A stretch of 64,000 nucleotides of DNA from Saxidomus purpurata (GCA_022818135.1 JAFMSR010000034.1:124001-188000), one strand, 5' to 3'; positions 52,975 through 63,334 are shown, counted from the first letter of the stretch. Numbers and translations: made by a program. Notes: a model not told the origin generated them from the letters alone.

Positions 52975-53265
52975 TGCCTTATTGTATTGTAAATGTTCTG
53001 TTAATGGAGGTGCATCTGGAAGGTCAATAGCAGTAATACTTTTTGTTTGTTTGTTTGTTTTTTATTTAATTTGCCATCTTCTTACAAAATGCATCTTTGT
53101 TACAAGAAGTTAAGTGGTCCCATATCCCTAATTTCCTACAAATATGCAACAGATCATGGTCTATGTATGTTGAGATTTTTTACTAATTTTCTTTTGGAGT
53201 GGAAACGTGTAATCTTCTCTTTTTTTGAAGTGAGAGAATTATCAAGCGGAACTGCATAAAAAATG

Positions 53266-53640
53266 TCATCTTATTAGTATAAATAATATACTGCTGCAGC
53301 ATCTAGCTGATGTGTGTATGATGTCAGAGTAAATTTGTTTGTTTTTGCCAGTCAAGCAAACATTTATGTTGCAACTGAATAATTCAGAAGCAGCCTCAAT
53401 TTCACGTGCAGTAGCCCACCATGAACTGTTGATCATACTGTATAAATACATTTCAACATTAATAAAATTGCCATGGCAAACATATTTTTTCCTGTGCCAT
53501 ACATCCCAGTTGTCAAAAATCTTTCCCCATACAAGTTTTCTGTAAAGCACTGTGTTGGTTAAATTACCTTGAAATAAATTATTGAGGCAGCGGACCATTA
53601 AAAATTTTGAAATTATCATTATGTATGGAAATTTGGCCAT
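53266..53640 (-). pseudogene. OTU-like cysteine protease domain fragment
   Basis: A 124-codon frame contains SSWWATAREIEAASELFSCN, which resembles the W-A/G-x-x-x-E-I-x-A-x-x-x-L-F-x-x-x-I segment in the middle of OTU domains. The catalytic DGNC block that should precede it is not visible, and the final His region is unclear. OTU domains are known passengers of animal Helitrons, and this lies directly upstream of the Rep fragments on the same strand. Confidence 0.5.
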
Positions 53641-53659
53641 GAAAAATATCTACCAAGTC

Positions 53660-54590
53660 ACACATAATTGGAAAAAGTTGTTCTTACTATTTCTCAAACT
53701 TTGAAAAGAAGTTTAGTACCAATTTGTACCTATCAGGCTATAAAAACATAGAGCTGTCAAAGATTTAAATGTTTTGTTTGTAAACAGACGACAGGAAGTA
53801 AGTCAGAGCGCCTTGCGCACTTGCAATGACGTATCGTATTTTGTTTCTAGGAATTTTAAGTGGCAACGAATTTTGTACGTTTAAAATTCTCATCCTTAGC
53901 GTTTATCCACTTTGACAACGCCTTTTTCGTGCCTGTAAATATTAATAAAGTAAAATAAAAAAAAGTTACAGGAAATAGTAAACAAGCACCTGTGGCACCA
54001 AGCACCTGCAGCACCAAGCAATTGCGTTGTCTTTAAAAAAATATTAAATCGCTTCGCGCCGATGGTAATTCTGTCAATTTCCTACAATCCAAACTTTACC
54101 TTTTCACAGCTTGTGTGTTCTTCCCGGCATGAGCAATTAACAAAACTAATTAAAAATATAATGGCAGCGTACACTTTGTGCAAAACCGGAAGTTATCCAA
54201 AATTACTGCCTTTGTATATGCAAATAACGATAAGACGAATAAGTAGATACGGGCGTTACCGTCTCGGCGATTTTGGCAAAGCGCCGGGATAAATCCCTAT
54301 TATATTTGAACATTTGTGCCAAGGTCTAAACTTCTACAAAAATATGCAAATCTTTAAGTATCTTCCCTTGTCTTGGCAAAATCCCAGTTTTCTAGTAAAA
54401 GTTTTGTTACGGCCAACTAAGAAAAAACTTTGATTGTTTTTTCCTTCATTAACTTTTGTCATGATTATGAACCGGACCACTATTGTAACTAGAAAGGCTC
54501 CAAAATACAATGTAGTGCCAAATAGAAAAATAGTAAAATTCGCTCTAAAAAGCTTGTTTTATCCAGATATTACATATAACGCTTATTTTT
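53660..54590. other. AT-rich, no gene recognised
   Basis: Short frames only, without domains. The 5' end of the Helitron-like element (an expected TC dinucleotide) could lie here, but I cannot place it. Confidence 0.45.
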
Positions 54591-54599
54591 ATGTTGAAT

Positions 54600-55015
54600 T
54601 ATCCCAGTCCGTTTTCGAGGAGGTAGAACAAAAATTAAAAATTTTAATAAAATCTTTTTTTCTTATTTTTTTCTTGAAAGTGTCTTATTGTTATACAAGT
54701 TAGTACGAACATTTCAAATAAAAATTTCATTTGTAGTTAAGAAATTGTATGTCCATTTCCCCCACAAAATATCTCCATTTCACTGAGGTAGCACACAATA
54801 TGAAGTGCAAGAATATCATTAAATCTTAAGAAATACACTTTTCTATTTGAAAATTAACGTAAAAATGTTTTACTGTGATACAAATGAGAAGTAACATTTT
54901 AGCAAAATTTACATTTTGTAATAAATGACTTATATTCACATTTCGCCCAGAAACTTCATTTCGGGGAAGTAGAACGCAATGTGATAGAAGAAAAAAAAAT
55001 ATCATTAAATCTGTA
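54600..55015. repeat. Three diverged tandem units, about 180 bp
   Basis: Units near 54,610, 54,775 and 54,955 share TTTC..GGGGAAGTAGAAC- or GAGGTAGAAC-like starts, and AAAATATCATTAAATCTT or AATTTTAATAAAATC. Non-coding. Confidence 0.5.
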
Positions 55016-55164
55016 AAAATGAAATGTATACGTCATATCGGAAGAGGAAAGGGCTTCTGAGCATGCGTATCTCCAACAATTATGTTTTCTTATTAACTTG
55101 ATTTTGTCTGTCTATCTATAACCTACCCGCCTGCGACTCCAGCGACACGACGTGTAAACAGATA

Positions 55165-55250
55165 ACACTGCGAAAAATAGGGTAATATACGGGAGTGTAC
55201 GGCACCTTATTTTTCGAATATACGGGAGTGTACGGGACGTACACTTAACG
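55165..55250. repeat. TATACGG-type repeat, terminal part
   Basis: ACACTGCGAAAAATAGGGTA followed by ATATACGGGAGTGTACGG twice. The first 45 bases match 10,808-10,855 closely. Confidence 0.7.
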
Positions 55251-55732
55251 AAACTTCTAACGCCCCCTAGTGCAATATTATTTTTGTTTTTATTATCCAT
55301 TGTATATCAACACAAATTTCTACAGATGCATTTGAAGCAATGGCAAATAATGTTATACTTTTCGCTTATTTGCGCTGTAAAAAAACCAAAATCCTCAAAT
55401 TTTCATTTTTTTTAAGTGGATGTCTTCAATTTACTACCCTAGATGATTAGTATCTATCTCAATTTTTTAAATTTTGATATGAATTGACAATTCAATTTTA
55501 AATTTGGCTTACTATCTGTTCATCTGTGAGAACACTTAATTTGTAGCATAAATTAAACTTTCTTAGAATTTTGTCAACAATTCTGTAACAAAGTGTTTTA
55601 CATCCTTTGAATTATCAAGAGATACTATAGAAAGTATCATAATATTGTATTCACTCAAAGTTCAATTTCTAATAAGTGGCGTTAAAGCCGCGAGATGCGT
55701 TACTTATGGCGCACGATCAAGGTCAAAAGTAA

Positions 55733-55815
55733 CATTTAGTAGGAACCTACTACATAATTAGTAGGTACCTACTATTTATAAGAGGTTCCTACTAAATACT
55801 TAGTAGGAAGCTACT
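55733..55815. repeat. Cluster of TAGTAGGNNCCTACTA palindromes
   Basis: Within 80 bases lie TAGTAGGAACCTACTA, TAGTAGGTACCTACTA (a perfect 16-bp palindrome), GAGGTTCCTACTA and TAGTAGGAAGCTACT. The arms of neighbouring palindromes can also pair with one another. Confidence 0.8.
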
Positions 55816-56122
55816 TATTACCGACTTCTGACCCTTTCTGCAGATCAATACGTACATTTGTTAACTGATAATCTGTTAAAATCATTCCAGTGATATTTCT
55901 ATATTTAATTTGCAGTACTAGACGTATTTTTATCTTTTTTTTTTTATCGATAAGTGCGTAATTGATATTCGGATTTTTTGCAATACATACTAAAATGCAG
56001 TATTTTGAATTCGCTATCTAATGCTATTAAAACTTAAATGCTAAACAAGCCATTTCGAAACAATAATAAGGGTAAAACACCATGAAAGTGCTGAAAGTGG
56101 GTATGTAACCTACTGTAACACA

Positions 56123-57345
56123 AGAGGGCCAAGATGGCCCTATATCGCTCACCTTGGTACAAGTCCACTTGCCTGGTGGAAGATCACTAGATAATGTTAT
56201 ATACCAAATGGGTTGTCCTATATACGTCTTTGTAAAACAAATGATCCCCCCCCGGGCAAGGTCAATTTTGACTGCAGGGACATAATTTAAACAAAGTTTG
56301 AAGAGGTCTACTAGGCAATCCTACATGCCAAATATCTAAGCTCTAGGCCTTGTGGTTTCAGAGAAGAAGATTTTTAAAGTTTTTCCTATATAAGCCTATG
56401 TAAAACCAAGTGACCCCCGTGCGGGGTCAATTTTGATCCGGGGGTCATAATTTGAATAATCTTAGTAGAGGTCTACTAGCCAATGCTACGTACAAAATAT
56501 CTAAGCTCTAGGTCTTGTGGATTCAGAGAAGAAGATTTTTAAAGTTTTTCCTATATAAGCCTATGTTAAACTAAGTGACACCCCGTGCGGGGTCAATTTT
56601 GATCCGGGGGTCATAATTTGAACAATCTTATTAGAGATCTACTACCCAATGCTACTTGTGAAATATTTAAGCTCTAGGCCTTGTGGTTTCAGAGAAGAAG
56701 ATTTTTAAAGTTTTTCCTATATAAGCCTATGCAATACTAAGTGACCCCCGTTCGGGGTCAATTTTGATCCGGGGGTCATAATTTGAATAATCTTGGTAGA
56801 GGTCCACTAGCCAATGCTACGTGCCAAATATCTAAGCTCTAGGTCTTGTGGATTCAGAGAAGAAGATTTTTTAAGTTTTTCCTATATAAGCCTATGTAGA
56901 ACTAAGTGACACCCCGTGCGGGGTTAATTTTGATCCGGGGGTCATAATTTGAACAATCTTGGTAGAGATCTACTACCCAATGCTACTTGTGAAATATCTA
57001 AGCTCTAGGCCTTGTGGAGTCAGAGAAGAAGATTTTTAAAGTTTTTCCTATGTAAGCCTATGCAAAACTAAGTGACCACCCGCGCGGGGTCAATTTTGAT
57101 CCGGGGGTCATGATTTGAACAATCTTGGTAGAGGTCTACTAGGCAATGCTACATGCCAAATATCTAAGCTCTAGGCATTGTGGTTTCAGAGAAGAAGATT
57201 TTTAAAGTTTTTCCTATTTGTATCCATAGCAGCCAGAGTTCTGCATGGAATGGAATTCTTTGAACAGTTTTGATACAGCTTTATGCAAGGAACATTCTTG
57301 CGTAGTTTTATTAATATTGGCCTAGTGGTTTCAGAGGAGATGTCA
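56123..57345. mobile_element. Helentron-like element with tandem core, second copy
   Basis: It starts CAAGAGGGCCAAGATGGCCC and TATATCGCTCACC, the same end as 26,644 in complement. About six units of 170 bp follow, with GGTCAATTTTGATCCGGGGG, TCATAATTTGAACAATCTTG and ATCTAAGCTCTAGGCCTTGT. The opposite end with the AGCTCACCTGGCAC hairpin is missing, so the copy is truncated near 57,345. Confidence 0.75.
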
Positions 57346-57825
57346 TTTGAATCAAAATGTTTCAGTACAACCTGTACTGTATATAAAATAAATAGTTTGT
57401 GTCAAAAAAGCATGAAAACTCGGCATTAATGTCCTTTGGTTTGCATATCGTATTCCTCTTAATTTGACAGTTAAGGATTACACAATAAAAAAGACATAAG
57501 CATTTTCAGGAACGGGTAATTTGTGCAACCTTCGTTACGATTTGTACTTTTTTCAGAGGAGTTTGTGTTCAAATTCAGTTGTAATTGCAGCTACTGCACA
57601 TAATTCTGATATCTTTTCATTTACGAAGTTCACCTTAGCCAGAGCACCGTCGGTCGTAGTTTAGAGAAAATTCTCTGTTAGTAGTATCTAGGCGATCCAG
57701 AACACAGCCTTCTGTATACTACTCCCATATATATTATCATCGTTTGATTATATTATTGTGAAAACCGCTTTGAAAAAATATTTCAGAATTAATTTCTGAA
57801 CTATAATATAGAGATAGATACGAAC
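57346..57825. other. Spacer before the virus-like element
   Basis: No gene or repeat was recognised. If the virus-like element has its left terminus in this window, it should lie in or near this segment; I could not find a convincing terminal inverted repeat without the other end. Confidence 0.4.
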
Positions 57826-57834
57826 AAAGTACAC

Positions 57835-58105
57835 GAATTTGTAGCCAAAATAAAAAGCGGAGGCCTTACAGACGGACAATTGATGCAAACATTATATAAC
57901 AAAGAAATAGAGCCGTTAGTTTTATATGAAGTTTTAAAGTCAACATTACCAAAATGTGTCATATTAAAAAAATGGTAGCAGAGAACAATGCAAGAACAGA
58001 CAATTACCAAATATGGATATTTGTGGCTACCACAGACAGAGACAAATCAAAATCGTATGTAATCCACCCCATGTTTGATATACGGGAATCCAACAACGTC
58101 TAAAA
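57835..58105 (+). pseudogene. Unrecognised coding remnant, virus-like element
   Basis: Plus-strand frames VAKIKSGGLTDGQLMQTLYN and, after a one-base shift near 57,970, TDNYQIWIFVATTDRDKSK look like protein-coding sequence broken by a frameshift. They are followed by a stop. It lies 120 bases upstream of the kinase remnant on the same strand. I do not recognise the product. Confidence 0.4.
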
Positions 58106-58220
58106 TATGTGTGCAAACCATGTGGTTGGAAAAAAATATTAGATAAAAACAGATATAACTGCGTTAAAAACAGTATAAAAATAACTCTTCAGGTATAAAA
58201 CCGTCAGCTTTTATCTAATA

Positions 58221-58484
58221 ATGGTAATACTAAGACTTGAGGGAAATATAGGCGTGGGCAAATCTACATTGTTACACTATTTAGAAAAAGAAAAAACACA
58301 TATAGAAACATTTCAAGAACCTATCAACGAGTGGACCTATTAAGGGAGTATACATCCTTTAACAGAAATGTATCACAACCCGATATATACACCAATGTTT
58401 CAAATGCTAACCATTCATAGTCATTTTAAAGCTATGAAAAGAGCCAAGGAATATAAGCATTGCTTAACTGAAAGATGGAGGTGA
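58221..58484 (+). pseudogene. Deoxynucleoside kinase, N-terminal part (interrupted)
   Basis: The frame from ATG at 58,221 gives LRLEGNIGVGKSTLLHYL, the P-loop of the dCK/dGK/TK2-type deoxynucleoside kinase family. FQEPINEWT follows, with the conserved EP(I/V)-x-x-W of the substrate site. In-frame TAA at 58,341-43 and TGA at 58,482-84 break it. The sequence LTER after them corresponds to the (D/E)R(S/H) motif region. The enzyme class phosphorylates deoxynucleosides for the salvage pathway. The C-terminal part continues after an insertion at 59,560. Large DNA viruses of animals carry such genes, but it is not a standard Polinton gene. Confidence 0.8.
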
Positions 58485-59559
58485 AGTAACGAAGAGATAT
58501 TTTTGGCCTGGGGACTGAAAGTCCCCAAGGCCTAAGTTAGTATACCACATTTCAAACCCTGCAAGAATTTTAGCCGTGCTATGTGCGAATAACAACTGTA
58601 AACATGCGCTATGCGAAAGTAGTGCAAGACAGACCAGATCAATCTTCTGTTTGAATGCCGCATATGATAAAAACATGTTACAAATAAAAAAAGTACATAA
58701 AACTTCAAACGACTGCAGGAAGGTATATAGCTTACGGGCTGCATTACACATTTTTTTCTGTTTTAGAAATTAATGCGCTGTTAGCTGATTACGGAAGATA
58801 ATCATATGCATATCACGGAAAAGTACGGATATTTACGGAAATTTACGAAAACGTACGAAGCTCGATATAAGAGTTTGTAGTTTGATTTTCAAATTTCCGA
58901 TGTTATTTCATTGACAACTTTGTTATTTACGAACGATAACATATATATTTACCTAAAAATAAATGTCTCTAAAAAAGATATAATTTACGTACATTCCCGA
59001 GAAGGAACTAACGTGATCAAATTCACCCGCCATTTATCGAGGACGCTGCATGTCGAGGCCCAGTGAACGGTTTCACTGATTACAACTACAAGTTAACCCA
59101 GAATCATTTTTGGTTTTCTCTGTTATACACATTGTACAGTACTGTATTTATATTTCATTGCTGGTATTGCTTTGTTTATTTCTGTTTCAAGGTCTTGTCA
59201 TTGGTACACAATAATTTTCGATCCACATCATCAGATCATATCGCTTGAAGTTGTACAAAGCGCAGATCGAATTATTTGTACTGGCTTAAACATTTTATAA
59301 TGTTGACTATGTGATTATTTTTCATTTAACGTACATTTCATAATAAAACAAACTTCCCTGTCACCCATATATTTGTGAATCATTCCTTCTGTGTCATATA
59401 TTGAATTTCGTCCTCTGCACATTTCGACCCGCGCTTTAGGTAAGATTCAACGCAGAACACATAGGTGAAAAGTTGTTTTTCGGGGAGTTAACCTATAGCC
59501 CCCAGGGCTTCAGCGTTCACAGCGCTTTGATTTAAGTTAGCCGTCGCCGACTGGAAAAT
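58485..59559. mobile_element. About 1.07-kb insertion splitting the kinase gene
   Basis: The two kinase parts are separated by DNA unlike either. The left part contains a strong hairpin, GGCCTGGGGACT-GAA-AGTCCCC-AAGGCC (58,508-58,533). The right end contains ATAGCCCCCAGGGCTTC and AGCGTTCACAGCGCT. Short TACGGAAA-type words (58,815-58,860) resemble the TATACGG repeat. Exact boundaries and class are unknown; a hairpin at one end would fit a Helitron-type insertion. Confidence 0.5.
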
Positions 59560-59768
59560 TGATAACGTATAAGAGACAATATACACCTATATCGTTGAAA
59601 GCGAAAATGTATCCCCCAGATGCCTATATATATCTCAAAACATCTGTAGACAACTGTTTAAAAAGGATAAAAACGAGAGACATATGTGGAGAAATGGTTA
59701 TAACACAAGAAAATTTAACCAAGATAGAAAGAAGAACGGCAACATGTCTGTGTGGCAAAAACATTTAA
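59560..59768 (+). pseudogene. Deoxynucleoside kinase, C-terminal part
   Basis: The frame contains YPPDAYIYLKTSVDNCLKRI and KTRDICGEMVI. It matches the P-D-x-x-I/V-Y-L-x-(T/A)-x-x-x-x-C-x-x-R-I-x-x-R segment of deoxynucleoside kinases, including the arginine-rich lid. It ends at TAA 59,766-68. It is the rest of the gene starting at 58,221; the middle part is missing or lies in the inserted DNA. Confidence 0.78.
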
Positions 59769-59802
59769 GTTATCGACAACAACATTAATTAAAAAAAAAA
59801 TA

Positions 59803-60057
59803 AGCCTGCGTTCAATACGATTATAGATCAAATATATGATTTTATCTCTCAAATATACAACACTAAGATAAAACAGTGTTTTCGCAAAACGACCGAGACC
59901 GCCCTTCAGAGAGTTGTGTATATATATAAAGCAATCGAATATGCTAGAACACCGATACAATACCACGCGCGTTCGAGATATAGGTCAATGTTTCCCATCG
60001 ATGGGAAACCCTGGCCTACATCTAGGAACAAATATCGGAAAATATGTTATTAACAAA
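59803..60057 (+). pseudogene. Open frame without start codon, about 84 codons
   Basis: An uninterrupted plus-strand frame reads FNTIIDQIYDFISQIYN, FRKTTETALQRVVYIYKAIE and a basic RSRYRSMFPIDGKPWP end before TAA. The length and residue mix are protein-like. No homologue is recognised, and an upstream start is missing. Confidence 0.35.
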
Positions 60058-60077
60058 ACTCGCTAACTTAATTGCTT

Positions 60078-60160
60078 GAAGCCGATAGCCGAGTGATTTA
60101 GCGCCGGACTAATGAGCGATGGTTGTGAGTTCGATTCCCATCCAGATCAATTTTTTTTTA
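60078..60160 (+). repeat. tRNA-like sequence with poly-T tail
   Basis: Box-A-like TAGCCGAGTGATTTAGCG and box-B-like AGTTCGATTCCC lie at tRNA spacing, with a possible anticodon loop CTAATGA and a run of T after AGATCAA. The acceptor stem does not pair, so this is a tRNA-derived or SINE-like fragment, or a decayed viral tRNA gene. It sits between the convergent gene blocks. Confidence 0.45.
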
Positions 60161-60452
60161 AACATATTTTTATTTCTTTTTAAATTGATTTAAAGTAAAT
60201 GTTTACAACCATTTCATTTTGCATTTGATCATTGGTGTTTAATACCTTATACAACAAATCATACAATGGTGTTTTATCTTGTAACATGTAAAGAGTAAAC
60301 AATAAGATCCACACAGAACACTTGTTTTGTCTCGATATTGAACACTGTTGCACTTTAAACCCGGGTTATATGTAATTACCTTTACCGGAGGTAATTAAAT
60401 ACACCCATTTCTTAAAGGAGATCCGGGTAAATTGTTTCTACTAAACACACTT
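60161..60452. other. Intergenic region between convergent viral blocks
   Basis: This is the tail-to-tail gap between the kinase side and the capsid side. It contains an inverted repeat, TAATTACCTTTACCGGAGG followed by TAATTA (60,373-60,397), and a nearby ATCCGGGTAAA. It may hold polyadenylation signals for both strands; this is not proven. Confidence 0.4.
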
Positions 60453-61160
60453 CTAAAGTCTTTTTATACCAAGTTGTTTAACCCACTTTTCTATATCCAA
60501 CTTAGATAATGGTTTGTTCTGAAATTTTATCTTTTTAGCCATAGGAATTCTTCTGTAAGGTACCCGCTGTGTATCAATCTGTAATCCTTTACCCGTCAAT
60601 AATAATGTAATTAAAGGTTTCCCGAGAGAAGCAGCAAGCATACCCAGACAGCCCCCATCTTGTCTTTGTTTCTTAGTTAGTGTTATTACTCCCGTTTCCA
60701 TTATTTTTTTCTCTGGCTAGGTGTGATAAATGGTCTTATCGCGTTTCTCTTATTTTTATCCACCGAGATCATTCCATTTCCGAATATCTTACTTACTCCT
60801 GCACTTGCTAAACCACTCAGTGCCCCAACACAAAAGGAGCTAATATCTTAGGAGTAATCATGGCAGCCATTGGTAACACCGTTTTACCAAATAAACCAGC
60901 TAAAGCACCAAGAAACCTTCCGCTTTGTGACTGTCCTCCCATTTGTGCTGCTGAAATTTTAATATCTACACCAGTTTTTTTTTCTTTTAGCCTTTTCAAT
61001 ACTATTCATCTGTCTCTGCGTTCACAATAAAGGAAAAGTTCCGGTTAATTGATTGTTACTTAATCTAAAATTATGCGGACATTTATCTTGATATGCTTTG
61101 ACAAGATTTTTCTTTTGTCCTTCAGATAAATAAACTTTATATTCAACTTAGTTTGATGCC
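60453..61160 (-). pseudogene. Adenovirus pX/pVI-like minor capsid protein of a Polinton/adintovirus-type element
   Basis: Minus-strand frames in order: YKVYLSEGQKKNLVKAYQDK, then VDIKISAAQMGG, SGRFLGALAGLFGKTVLPMA, and finally ITLTKKQRQDGGCLGML with LLTGKGLQID and KLDIEKWVKQLGIKRL. The SEGQ-x-K start, the K-I-S/T-x-x-Q motif and the Gly-rich hydrophobic stretch are typical of the small membrane-active/basic virion protein next to the capsid gene in animal Polinton- and adintovirus-like elements. Frame changes near 60,835 and 61,010 and a stop near 61,145 break it. The predicted start is the ATG whose complement is at about 61,157. Confidence 0.68.
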
Positions 61161-61191
61161 ATTAAATATATCATTAAAACATATTTAAAAT

Positions 61192-62030
61192 TTAAACAAC
61201 GACCAATTTGTTGCCGATTGTGTTTAATTGAACCGATTCTTCATGCATAACATTTGCATAAACACAATACCTTGCTGCGGGAAGTGTATTTAGCTGTAAG
61301 TGTAATTTAAGCTGTTTAGGGTCGACGTCTTCTATTTTGTATTCTAAACTAAAATGAAGAAACCCAAATAAATCTTTAAAATTTGTCATGTGTAAAAGAC
61401 CTCCTGTATTTTTGTCGTTTTGCTTATGAAAATAATTAATAACGTCGACGTATATTCTTACAATACTCGAATATTGTGTTTCGGGATAAAATATGCCATT
61501 GACCACCTCAAGTCGACCAGCTTACAATGTACAATCGTTATTATTTGTATTTACTTTAAAAGTATCTAACCAATGGGGTTTTGTTCTTGCGAATTGCTTT
61601 TATCGCTCCGTTGTAAATAAACAAAAACATGTTTAGGATTAACCACACTAGAAGTCATTCTTAAAGCAAAGTTTATTTGTTGTGTGTCTGGTGACCGCGT
61701 AACCATTTCTCTGAGATATTTCCATTGTTTTGCTTTCATGTAATTTTCAGAAACTGAAACCAAACCATCAGAATTAAAAACCATTCTCGGAAGCCATAGT
61801 ATTAGTTTTGTGACAATTACTCTACCCGCGCCTGCACCCGCAACTCTTTAGATTAATTCGTCGTCGTTTGTAATCTAAAGTGTTATTTGAATTTGGCTTT
61901 TGGGTAGTATATTAGTTTCTAAACCTTGAAAGAAAGAATAGATATTCAACGGATTATTGCAATTATTACATTTCTTTCTTGAATCAATACTTTTCTTGCG
62001 GCAAATCCCTCGTTGTAGTCTGAACATCTA
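61192..62030 (-). pseudogene. Double-jelly-roll major capsid protein remnant
   Basis: Two larger frames, 61,566-61,784 and 61,192-61,506, hold KHVFVYLQRSDKSNSQEQN, GIFYPETQYSSIVRIYVD and LHLQLNTLPAARYCVYANVM. The VFVYLQ...NSQ-x-x-NP and (N)G-I/L-x-YPE-x-x-Y segments are hallmarks of hexon-like capsid proteins in Polintons and adintoviruses. Upstream, the same frame continues with stops up to about 62,027. A one-base shift between 61,566 and 61,560, a stop near 61,525 and stops around 61,850 and 61,880 make it non-functional. It runs divergently from the ATPase and just upstream of the minor capsid gene. Confidence 0.78.
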
Positions 62031-62390
62031 TATTATATTATAATATTATTTTTTAATTAACCTATTTATCCAGCAAGCAAACTTCGGACGCGGCCCCGAC
62101 AAGACAATATTTTATTTACTCTTTTGTTGATATTATCACATGATTTTATTAATTTCTGAGTAGCCCACTCTGTTTGGTTGTTCTTTAAACGGATAACCTC
62201 TTGATAAACCTGCGGTACTCAGGCATACAAAACATCGCCAAAATCATCAACAACGAGCGCATTATCGATTAAATTGCAATGGATGTAAATTGTGTCTAAA
62301 GAATTAATAATGTCTGGCAATTGTGTTGCGGTGTGTTGTATTTTTCCGTATCTATAAGATCTAAATCATTTCATCACCAAGCGATTCTTA
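62031..62390 (-). pseudogene. Coding remnant between charged protein and capsid gene
   Basis: Minus-strand frame with LPDIINSLDTIYIHCNLID and VYQEVIRLKNNQTEWATQK looks protein-like but has stops (near 62,220). It may be the continuation of the small charged protein that starts at 62,603 or a separate virion protein. Not recognised. Confidence 0.4.
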
Positions 62391-62603
62391 TTATTGTTTC
62401 ATTGCGGGCAGTGTTTTTAGACGAATTGGTAATTCTTCTTTTTGGCTTTCTAATTCTTTTGTAATTGGTTTATAAATTTCGTTATACATTTCTCGCCTGG
62501 CACCCCTTCTTAATCTGTCTTCTGTCATTTCATCTCGGACAGCTTTTATTTTGTGATGCGCCATTCTTTTCTTTTGTGTCATTTCTTTTAACCTCGAAAG
62601 CAT
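62391..62603 (-). CDS. Small charged helical protein of the virus-like element
   Basis: A 70-codon open frame begins MLSRLKEMTQKKRMAHHKI and contains REMYNEIYKPITKELESQKE. It is highly charged, predicted to be helical or coiled coil. Similar small E-x-Y-K-P-I-T-containing frames are known upstream of capsid genes in animal Polinton-like elements. Its role is unknown. It starts 68 bases from the divergent ATPase frame. Confidence 0.5.
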   Translation of the reverse strand: MLSRLKEMTQKKRMAHHKIKAVRDEMTEDRLRRGARREMYNEIYKPITKELESQKEELPIRLKTLPAMKQ

Positions 62604-62671
62604 TTATATGAATTATTAAGAAAAATGTAAAATAATGTAAGATAATGTAGGAAGACGCCCGCAAAGGTATA
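62604..62671. promoter_or_regulatory. Divergent intergenic region, likely bidirectional promoter
   Basis: Only 68 AT-rich bases separate the minus-strand capsid block from the plus-strand ATPase block. It contains three spaced AATGTA words (AAAATGTAAAATAATGTAAG, then ATAATGTAGG) and a TATAAT near 62,670. The promoter role is inferred from the divergent layout. Confidence 0.4.
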
Positions 62672-63330
62672 ATGTTGTTTAATAATATAATGAACATTCC
62701 AAACTACGATCGTGGGAGAGAAAACAACAAGTTTAAACGGTTTTATGATTTTATGCCGAAACAAGTATTCAGGCTTTTGATCTGTGGTACGTCCGGCTCT
62801 GGTGAGACCAATACTTTGATACACATGCTTTTAAAACCACTAATTTATTATGATAAAATATCTGTGTACGCCAAAAACTTTGAACAACCAAAATATCACC
62901 TTTTAACCAAAACGATGGAAAAAAATGCCAACAAAATCAAACTTGATGATATTTTTTAATCGTCTAGTGATGATGTAATTCCGGTCAGTCAAATTGACAA
63001 CGACCTTCAAAAAGTGGTTATATTTGATGACTATGTGTGTGAAAAAAATCAAAGCGACTTAATTAATTATTTTATTCGGGGCAGACATAAAAATTGCTGC
63101 GTTATTTACCTTACTCAGACTTATTATAAAAACTCCAAAGGATATAAGATTAAACTGCTCTCATTACATATTCTTTGAGAATCATACTAAAAGAGAAACC
63201 GATATGATATGTGTAGAACAAAATGTGGACAAAGATGTTTATAAATCTGCTTTTAAAAAGACATATGACTTTGTCTATATAGATAAACCAGGGAAATCGA
63301 TTAAAAGAAATTTTTATGGAGATTTCTAAT
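62672..63330 (+). pseudogene. FtsK/HerA-type genome packaging ATPase (A32-like), decayed
   Basis: The first frame (62,672-62,959) carries FRLLICGTSGSGETNTLI, a Walker A loop in which the lysine expected in the family is Glu (codon GAG at 62,804-06). After an in-frame TAA (62,957-59), VVIFDDYVCEKNQSDLINYF gives Walker B, and FIRGRHKNCCVIYLTQ the conserved region that follows it. A one-base shift near 63,137 moves the reading to a third segment, with YDFVYIDKPGKS just before its stop at 63,328-30. The protein class pumps viral DNA into capsids of Polinton/adintovirus-type elements. Three independent lesions show it is dead. Confidence 0.85.
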
Positions 63331-63334
63331 ATAA

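Noticed and set aside
60078..60160. A functional tRNA gene
   Set aside because: Box A and box B are good, but the acceptor stem does not pair, so only a tRNA-derived sequence is supported.
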